Positions 57,464-64,000 of a stretch of 64,000 nucleotides of DNA are shown here, piece after piece. The DNA is taken from positions 1 to 64,000 of the forward strand of contig JABYQR010000242.1 of the NCBI GenBank assembly GCA_022592445.1. The letters run 5' to 3'. Under the pieces are notes generated by a model, which made no database searches, was not told the origin of the DNA, and saw only the letters and a program-made list of their open reading frames with translations. Source of the stretch: Cytidiella melzeri. Its lineage: Eukaryota > Basidiomycota > Agaricomycetes > Polyporales > Irpicaceae. Numbering within the stretch: position 1 is the first letter of the stretch; every line of letters starts with the position of its first letter. A program made the translations under genes and the position numbers.

Positions 57464-59454
57464 GTCACAGTTCCTGGATTCAGCTGCTCCAGGAAACGGG
57501 CTGCAAGCTTGATAGCTACCATTTCAGCCCATCTTATATCTCTCCCATTTTTCTTCCATCCGTCTGCAAGGCGCCATGCAGCCCATCGACCCGCCAGTAA
57601 GACTCCAATCCCCCAGCTGGTGGAAGCGTCGACCCAGATGTCGAAGTCCAGAACTGGGCCTCTCGGAATGAGACAGCAAGAGATGCCAGGTTTCAAGAGA
57701 ATACCTTTCCACCACTCCATGTCGCTTCGCACTGAGGGAGGAGCACAACGTGAGGTGAAGCGGCGAAGTTCAAATGAAGAGATGAAAGAGCAGAGGTTTG
57801 TGAGATACGCCCGGCCTTGAGGGTAGACAAAAGAGATGTGTGATAGGGTACCGTTTATGGAGAGAGCATCTTGGAGGAGTACCGGGCCCGCCAAAAGTTT
57901 TGCAATGAAGTCTACCAATTTGGTGAGGTACTTCACTCGCTTTTCTTTGGGAAGAGAGACGGCGCGTTGAACGAGGTCCCAGAGGAATCCAAGGTACGTC
58001 CCAACGAAGTCATAGTCAGAGCATTTGCCCAGCTTCCAGCAGGTGCCAAGCGGACAAGTGATCTCGAAGATGATGTCGATGTCATGGGCGTACTCGTAGG
58101 TGCCACAGGTGAGTAGGCGGAGCGGAATTCGAAAGGAGAATAGATCGTCCACCCATTTGAACAACGGGCGGACACCGCGTTTCTCCAGAATGTCCATCAA
58201 CGCGTCCATGACGATGCCTTGAACACCAGGCCCGGACGAGATCCCGAATGGGCAGACATGATTGATAAAGAACTCGCCTTCCTCACATTGAATGACAATG
58301 AAGGGTTTGTGAGCGGGGAGAATTGGGATGTTTCGAAAGGCGGAGTCAATATCAAGGGAGGTGACCTGCGTGCCTGGGGGAGCAACAGCAACCTGCAAGG
58401 ATAGAGATGAGTTATGACAGAATAAGGAGGAACAGAGATGTTCGGATAGAGAAGAGGAAAGAGGGCTCAGCCAGAGAAGGCAGTAGAGCAGAAGAAGGAG
58501 GAGAGAAAGAGAGGGCTCGGCCAGAGAAGGCAGTAGAGCAGAGAGGAGAGAGAGCTCGGCCCGAGAGGGCAGTAGAGCGGAGAGTAGCAGCCGAGGAGGC
58601 AAGAAGAAGCCGAAGTTGGCTGAGTTGGCTACCTCCATGTTTGTACACGCCGGATGAGTGTCACAAGATAAGAGGACGAGCGGACTTACCACCTCAGCCA
58701 CCTCAGCAGCCTTTCCCCATGTGGTCTGGAAATCGTCCGAGTCAATGAAATCGTTTACTGAGAGCCCGTCCTCATTGTGGAAGGAGCAATTCTGAATGAG
58801 TCTGAGTTTCTTGGCGGGACCCGCCTTTTCGACAACTGAAAGCGGAGATGAGAAGAAATGCGTGCCAAGAAGAAATTCAACGTCCGAGCGAGAGTACGGG
58901 CCAGTCATGCACCCAAGCGAGACCTGTTCGATTACGTAGTCCTTGATGAAGTCCATATGCTGAATGCCAGTAGCGTGATTGGGAGGCGTATAAGAGCGAG
59001 TAAGAATTGGGAAGTCCCCGATAGCAAAGCCAAAACGAAATTTGTCAGGGAGGTCTGGATATTCTGCAAGTAGGTCAAGTCTGCGGAGCTCGTCCTCAAA
59101 GGCGTCAGCTTCATATGGAGTGATGATGCGGTCACGATCAGAGGATGCATTGCTTACTACCGCTGTGATGACTGGAGGCACCACAGAAGGAGCAGATATG
59201 GGAGGCGTTCCCTCCGCAGTACTTCCCGTTGCAGGGAGAGCGACCCGAGATGTTACACATGAGGCAAACAGCCTTGCGCCCTGTTGCAGTGAGGAGCTGG
59301 TTGTTGTACCAGACGCAGTGCGTAGCCTTGCCGTTCGGGAGTCTCGTCCTGCTACATCTTGACACGTGATGCGAAGCAGAACCACTTTGGCCGCAGATGA
59401 CGCAGTAAGAGTTGGCCTGTCTCTGACTGCCGCTCGGAAAGGACTTTCCGCCAT
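57460..59454 (-). pseudogene. DIRS-like reverse transcriptase
   Basis: Motifs include KKLRLIQNCSFHNEDGLSVN, VTSLDIDSAFRNIPI, HVCPFGISSGPGVQGIVMDA, the catalytic FKWVDDLFSF, GTYLGFLWDLVQRAVSLPKE and DFDIWVDASTSWGIGVLLAG (start of RNase H). The ORF is 664 codons long only because a 297-nt segment at 58689-58393, with intron signals, is also open. The first 110 residues overlap the gag frame and are probably not translated. The ORF ends by frameshift before the RNase H active region. Confidence 0.82.
58393..58689 (-). other. 297-nt stop-free intron with minisatellite in RT ORF
   Basis: Starts GTAAGT after ...AAEVAEV and ends TTGCAG before VAVAPPGTQVTSLDID. Removal restores the conserved RT block. 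It is 99 codons long and stop-free. Its middle holds three copies of a roughly 45-nt repeat with core GGCAGTAGAGC (plus strand, 58465-58580), giving a repetitive Leu/Ser-rich peptide if read. Confidence 0.75.
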
Positions 59455-59773
59455 CGCGAGACCTGCTGGAGTCCTCGACCTGCGGGCAAAAGCTATCTCA
59501 AGAGTGATTGCTCTGGGCCTTCAAGCGCGACGGACCGGGTTGGTAGGCATCCGAGCTTGCGAACTGTTTCTTCGAGCTGCTCTCCATCTGATTCCACAAC
59601 TCGCTCATACAAACGGACTTGAATTGCTCACGGTATTTGCCCTCTCCGACAACAAACAAGGCGCGCTTCACCACCCAGAAGTTGTAGCGGATTTCGTAGT
59701 CGAAGCAAAGGATGGCCGGGTAGGCACCCAAGAACTCGCGCCGATTCGAGAGGTGTCTCACGAGCATGCACAC
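59138..59773 (-). pseudogene. DIRS-like Gag with zinc fingers
   Basis: One frame with a single TGA at 59498-59500. The first part reads LGAYPAILCFDYEIRYNFWV and the second has paired Cys/His motifs (YCVICGQSGSASHHVSRC, CLMCNISGRSPCNGKYCGGN and HICSFCGASSHHSGSKQC), as in the Gag proteins of agaric DIRS elements. It overlaps the start of the RT ORF in a different frame. Confidence 0.65.
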
Positions 59774-59840
59774 TTTTTCCTTTCTTTTCCTTTTATTTCC
59801 CTTATCTTATCTTCTCAATTTCCTTATCTTATCTTATCGA
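59769..59840 (+). repeat. polypyrimidine tract with CTTAT repeats
   Basis: About 70 bases of almost only C and T with several CTTAT units, between the truncated gag of the DIRS-like element and the gypsy LTR. Confidence 0.6.
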
Positions 59841-59872
59841 TGGTACATGGCTACTGCATATGATCAAGTGCA

Positions 59873-60271
59873 TGTGACAGACTGGTCACATGATCATAGA
59901 AGGTGCTGGAACATTGTGGAACATTGTAGAACATTGCACCATAGCACACCATATGTTCCCACGGCAGTGTTAGGAGTACAGACCCGGTACCAGGGGTCCT
60001 TGTCTGAGATGTATATAAACCCACCCTGTAGCTCCCTAAAGACCTCAGATTCTACCTCCTGGTCTTTAGGTGACGTCCACCTTGTACTAGGTCTATCACT
60101 GTACTAATATAACCTGGTCTTTAGCTCACTGTTAGCTGTTCCCTCGGCGTTGTCTCTCTCTCTTTTCTCATCATCATTACCCCTGTCGTCATCGTCCACG
60201 CGAGTTCACTCGTTGTTCCTCCCCTATTGTCACTTCCTCGCTCTTCATAGAGTTTGGTTGTGTTCTTGACA
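59873..60271 (+). repeat. probable gypsy 5' LTR
   Basis: Begins TGTGACAGACTGG and ends TTCTTGACA, followed by TTAGGTAGAATC where the primer site should be. It contains a TATA box (ATGTATATAAAC near 60010) and two TGGTCTTTAG copies like those in the solo LTR at 53027. Without the 3' LTR the borders are estimates. Confidence 0.55.
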
Positions 60272-60279
60272 TTAGGTAG

Positions 60280-61098
60280 AATCTCCGTACACTCGCCTGG
60301 ACGTCGCGCAAACGCACACTTCCCTATTCCCCAAAAGTTTTAAAAAGTTTAGTCCCCCCAGTTTACCAGTACGTTGTATTGGCCCGGACCTTTGACCTTA
60401 CATCTCATTTCGTGGTTGTAGTGCCTAAGGACATACACATTTGTTGCGGCGTACCCGAGTCCTTCTTTGAAGCTCGCCAAGAACTACGTGAGCAAGGACG
60501 TCCTCACCTCTATACAGAGAAGGACCTTGAAGCTATTGTCTCCTACGTCTCACGTCGTCCCCACTATCACCCCCTCGGCACCAGACTCCCAGCCTTCAAC
60601 CACAAAAAGTTTGCTCGTGACAACAAGTCTATTAAGGAACGTGCACGCACGGAACGCGCACAAACACTCGCCGATCGTATTGAGAAACCATCTCTCAAGG
60701 ACCGCATTGCTCGGGCACCCCCGCCACCTCGTCCAGACGCACAAAAACCTGTGACCCTTGACTTCCACAAGTTTTCCATCAAGGATCAAGTTGGCATCCT
60801 CAAGCCGAAGATCGAGGCCACTACCAGACGCCTCAAGATTCTGATCGAACTCACTCGCGACCGCAACGATTCACAGGTTAGATCAGTCCTGTTACTCAAC
60901 GACAAGCTTCTGCACCTCATTGAGCACACGGAGGAAGTACTCTCCACGCGCACACCTGCCCAGCTCAAAGCACTAAACTGGGGCCTGCAGTCAGTAGGGC
61001 AGATCAACTTCACGCAATTACGCAAGAGGTTGACAGAAGTTACAAGTAGAGTTGCATTTGTAGCAGACGGAGGATACTTCGAAAAACTTCCCCTGTAG
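60280..61098 (+). CDS. gypsy leader ORF without ATG, unknown
   Basis: Open from 60280 to a stop at 61096-61098, about 270 codons, with no ATG anywhere in frame. The protein is convincing, with a basic middle (LPAFNHKKFARDNKSIKERA) and helical stretches such as KIEATTRRLKILIELTRDRN and LKALNWGLQSVGQINFTQLR. It lies where elements usually have a leader. Expression would need a non-ATG start or splicing from an ATG in or near the LTR. I do not recognise the domain. It could be the N-terminal half of Gag joined to the next ORF by an intron. Confidence 0.5.
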   Translation, partial: NLRTLAWTSRKRTLPYSPKVLKSLVPPVYQYVVLARTFDLTSHFVVVVPKDIHICCGVPESFFEARQELREQGRPHLYTEKDLEAIVSYVSRRPHYHPLGTRLPAFNHKKFARDNKSIKERARTERAQTLADRIEKPSLKDRIARAPPPPRPDAQKPVTLDFHKFSIKDQVGILKPKIEATTRRLKILIELTRDRNDSQVRSVLLLNDKLLHLIEHTEEVLSTRTPAQLKALNWGLQSVGQINFTQLRKRLTEVTSRVAFVADGGYFEKLPL

Positions 61099-61240
61099 TA
61101 GATAAGCAATCATTGAGTGCGATAATCTTTTCCACATTTTTGATCCCAACAATCGTGTGGACTGTCACGATAACAAAGAGGATCATGCGTATATCGAAGT
61201 CTGCAAACAGCAGCCGTGTCCAAATCGGAGTTGAAAGTTT

Positions 61241-62416
61241 GTGGTATCTCGTCATTTCAGACAAAGACAACAATACTTCGGTTACGTACCCTGTGATAAC
61301 AGTCAAATTCCATTAACTGTCGGAGTTCCTGAAGAAGTCGATACCAGTTTAGTTGTACCGGAAATTCCACCGGTTTCACCAGACGTCACTCCCATCATCC
61401 CCGAAACCATACCGGAAACCTCACCGGTAACTCCTGAAACACCCACCGTCATCCCCATCAATTCCGCACCTGTCACAATGACAGCCCCAGCAGTAGACCC
61501 CGCCCTAGTTGCAGCCATTGTAGCTGCAGTCGCGCAAGCAATGCCCAGACCGCAGGTTACGGTCAACAACAATGACTCTAAGCCCGACAGATACAAGGGC
61601 AAACATGGTCGTGACCTGGAACGTTTTCTGTCCCAGTGTGAGGCTTACTGGGTGACTGCCAGTATCACTGACGAAAAAACCAAGGTCCTGACGGCCATCT
61701 ACCGTCTTTCGGAGAAAGCTGCCCAATGGGCAATACCAGTCACAGATCACATGGCTGACCACAACGGTGACTTGCCGGACAATCTTGACACGTGGGCTAA
61801 GTTCAAAACCGAACTCAAAAAGTACTTCGGCGATGCAACGCCCGAAGATACTGCCATCCGAGAATTGGAGAAGCTCTGTGGAGCTGAAAAAAAGGAGAAG
61901 AACGCGCGTGACGTAGGGACATATGTCACAGACTTCCAATCCTACGTAGGTCACATCTCCGGATTAAGCGACAAGGACAAGGAGATCCGCTTCATCAAGG
62001 GTCTCCCAGAGTACATCTATGGTAGATTGGCAACTGCTGAAGCCCCGCCAACAAACTATCAGGGGTGGATTGACAGGTCTCTCAAGATGGCAGCCGCGTA
62101 TGCCCGCATACGGGAAACAACGGAGAGAAAAGTGCCTTCTACTCCTTTGTCAACTGCGTCAAAGCCCACCGTATCTCAGCCCCAGTTTACTCCGGTCCCT
62201 CGCACTCCCAACGGTCCGGTTCCTATGGAGGTTGACACCTCCAAGATGCAACAAGGTCGGCGGTGTTACAACTGCCAAGAAATTACCACCGATCCTAGTC
62301 ACATTGCACGCACGTGCACCAAACCGGCAGTCCCACGCCCACCACCTCGAGGGACTCGTGTGGCTGCTACCAATGGGGCGGCATCTTCTTCTCGGGCCGA
62401 AGAAAAAGAAGCCTGA
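61241..62416 (+). CDS. gypsy Gag
   Basis: The first ATG in frame is at 61478. A Pro/Thr-rich leader lies before it in the same frame. The core is a Retrotrans_gag capsid domain (DRYKGKHGRDLERFLSQCEA, WAKFKTELKKYFGDATPEDT, KDKEIRFIKGLPEYIYGRLA). A zinc-knuckle-like motif follows (CYNCQEITTDPSHIARTC), with four extra residues between the second Cys and the His. The frame ends TGA at 62414-62416. One base out of frame, 62405-62540 encodes a much more Gag-like tail with a short leucine-zipper coiled coil (VLGELEKLRAENTDLKKRLE). A single-base indel near 62395-62410 is therefore likely. Confidence 0.8.
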   Translation: MVSRHFRQRQQYFGYVPCDNSQIPLTVGVPEEVDTSLVVPEIPPVSPDVTPIIPETIPETSPVTPETPTVIPINSAPVTMTAPAVDPALVAAIVAAVAQAMPRPQVTVNNNDSKPDRYKGKHGRDLERFLSQCEAYWVTASITDEKTKVLTAIYRLSEKAAQWAIPVTDHMADHNGDLPDNLDTWAKFKTELKKYFGDATPEDTAIRELEKLCGAEKKEKNARDVGTYVTDFQSYVGHISGLSDKDKEIRFIKGLPEYIYGRLATAEAPPTNYQGWIDRSLKMAAAYARIRETTERKVPSTPLSTASKPTVSQPQFTPVPRTPNGPVPMEVDTSKMQQGRRCYNCQEITTDPSHIARTCTKPAVPRPPPRGTRVAATNGAASSSRAEEKEA

Positions 62417-64000
62417 GAAGGAAGAAGCGTCGAACTCGTCGGGAGTATTGGAAGTGACACTCAAGGCCGTGCTAGGAGAACTGGAAAAGTTGAGGGCGGA
62501 GAACACCGACCTCAAAAAGAGATTGGAGGAGGGTTTTTGATTCGGGCCGTGATTCGAGCTGCGCAAGCACGCGCCCCACGTTTACCATGTACTAATAGAT
62601 TTTCCATACTCGCATCTGATGTACTAGAGACTGGTTCTGAATCCGAACATTTTCACGTACCTATCACAGTCTCAGGAGTGCGGAGATCTAAAGAAGTCGC
62701 AGCTATGATTGATAGTGGAGCCTCGACACTATTCATTCACAAACAGTTTGTTCGAGAGCATTGTATTAGGACCCGGAAGTTGAAACAACCCATTCCGGTG
62801 TACAACATAGACGGGACCCCAAATCGAGATGTGGCTATTGATGAGGTTGCCATTCTCAATATGAGGATAGGAGACCACGAGGAAAGGACCATTTTCACGG
62901 TCACTGATATTGGGCCAGAAGACGTGATCATAGGAATTGATTGGTTGCGGTATCACAACCCCACCATTGATTGGTACAAAGGTATCATCAGGATGGATGG
63001 ATGTCCTGATGCATGTAAACCCAGAGAAAGGGTTGAGGAAGCAAAGGAGGTTGCAGCTAAGAGAACAGCTGAGCCTAAACGGAAGAAGAGGACCCCGGGA
63101 TTACAGAAAATTGTGGAACAACTTCCGTACTTGCTGGTGGATACAGAGGAAACCGAAGAAGACCTCGAAGAAACCACGGAAGGTTCAGGAAGTTTGGATG
63201 GGGCCAAATTGCCGAAGTTACAGGCACAGGCCACTACTCAGCTCGGTGGAAAAGGAACTCCCCAACGCATTGTACGCACACGTCCGACACCCATGGTACA
63301 AGAAGGCGAACATTTGTTCACTCTAGCAGGGTATACGTATTCTAGTGAACTGGCGGAGGTTGAGAACCGGGTGAAACCGGTGAAAACCTTTGAGGAGATG
63401 GTGCCTGAGCAATATCAACGACATGCTCACATTTTCTCTGAAACGGAATCTCAACGGCTTCCAGAACACAAGTCATATGACCATGCAATTGAGTTGATTC
63501 CGGAAGCAAAAGGATTCCATGCAAAAGTTTACCCACTGTCCCACCCCGAGCAAGAAGAGCTTGACAAGTTTATCCGAGAGAATTTGGAGAAAGGATACAT
63601 TCGACCGTCAAAGTCCCCCATGGCATCACCCTTCTTCTTTGTCAAGAAAAAGGATGGAAAGTTACGACCAGTGCAGGATTGCCGGAAGCTAAACGAAGTC
63701 ACTATCAAAAACAGGTATCCATTGCCGTTGATCTCCGAACTCATGGATAGACTGCGAGGCGCTAGGTTGTTCACCAAACTAGATGTCAGATGGGGATATA
63801 ACAATGTCCGCATCAAAGAAGGTGATGAACACAAGGCAGCGTTTGTAACCAACCGTGGACTTTTCGAACCAACCGTCATGTTCTTCGGATTGACAAACTC
63901 TCCAGCTACGTTCCAGAATATGATGAATGATATTTTTGCCGACCTCATTGCCGAAGGCAAAGTCACGGTCTACTTAGACAATATCCTTATCTATTCCAAG
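62417..64000 (+). CDS. gypsy Pol: protease and reverse transcriptase, partial
   Basis: Same frame as gag and open to the window edge, following the gag TGA. The aspartic protease has AAMIDSGASTLFIHKQFV and VIIGIDWLRYHNPTIDWY. After an acidic/basic linker the reverse transcriptase begins (FIRENLEKGYIRPSKSPMAS, FFVKKKDGKLRPVQDCRKLN, RLFTKLDVRWGYNNVRIKEG, FGLTNSPATFQNMMNDIF). The second catalytic motif reads VYLDNILIYS, with Asn where Asp is usual. Translation could come from a readthrough of the TGA or a frameshift from the coiled-coil version of Gag. Confidence 0.88.

Larger units (their letters stand above)
55904..59790 (-). mobile_element. DIRS-like tyrosine-recombinase retrotransposon, decayed
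   Basis: Minus-strand element with the DIRS order: gag-like zinc-finger region (59773-59138), reverse transcriptase plus RNase H (59454-57005) and tyrosine recombinase (56944-55904). There is no integrase or aspartic protease. Lesions include a TGA in the gag frame at 59498-59500, a frame slip between RT and RNase H at about 57462, and a gag start that seems cut off near 59780. The terminal repeats were not identified, so the ends are approximate. DIRS elements insert by recombination and leave no target duplication. Confidence 0.88.
59873..64000 (+). mobile_element. Ty3/gypsy LTR retrotransposon, cut by window edge
   Basis: 5' LTR, an ATG-less ORF, gag with a zinc knuckle, then protease and the first half of reverse transcriptase. 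The order and sequence fit the Tf/chromovirus-like gypsy elements common in mushrooms. RNase H, integrase and the 3' LTR lie beyond the window. Confidence 0.9.

Overview
The window is nuclear DNA of a filamentous basidiomycete, most likely an Agaricomycete. The evidence is short GT-AG introns of mostly 50-65 nt, interrupted homologues of conserved fungal genes (ELP1, CWC15, EFG1, USO1, a Cdc15-type F-BAR protein, a starch-binding glucoamylase), and three kinds of retroelement typical of mushrooms and relatives (copia, gypsy and DIRS-like). Exon boundaries were derived by hand from splice signals and frame continuity. Every full-length gene model listed sums to a whole number of codons.

Layout. 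1-4.6 kb holds the 3' end of a USO1/p115 vesicle-tether gene, an RS-rich nuclear protein and a saccharopine-dehydrogenase-like oxidoreductase. 4.9-15.8 kb is a segmental duplication of a glutathione S-transferase gene. The left copy is a pseudogene and the right copy is intact. Between them lies a complete copia element (LTRs, 5-bp target duplication, one nonsense codon in pol) that landed inside an unidentified ORF on the other strand. 16.7-25 kb carries an opsin-related membrane protein without the retinal lysine, a small CHY zinc-finger protein with a 5-nt coding first exon, a Ser/Thr-rich single-pass membrane protein and a class V aminotransferase of the MoCo-sulfurase type. 25-28 kb has only coding-like fragments.

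28-51.5 kb is dense housekeeping sequence: CWC15 (spliceosome), ELP1 (22 exons, tRNA wobble modification), a 67-aa membrane protein, a large membrane-anchored protein of unknown function, an F-BAR/SH3 cytokinesis protein, a GH15 glucoamylase with CBM20, an RluA-type pseudouridine synthase and EFG1 (rRNA processing).

At about 51.5 kb the sequence changes abruptly to an AT-rich, gene-free repeat island with degenerate repeat units and a 760-bp solo LTR. It then passes into a decayed DIRS-like tyrosine-recombinase retroelement on the minus strand and a gypsy element that runs off the right edge.

The most unusual signal is in the DIRS-like element. Both of its ORFs contain a sequence with strong intron signals that is also a multiple of three and stop-free, so spliced and unspliced RNA would both be translatable. 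One of these sits immediately before the recombinase catalytic arginine. Several splicing oddities also occur in the host genes: a 5-nt first coding exon, a stop-only last exon, a GC-AG intron and a NAGNAG acceptor.
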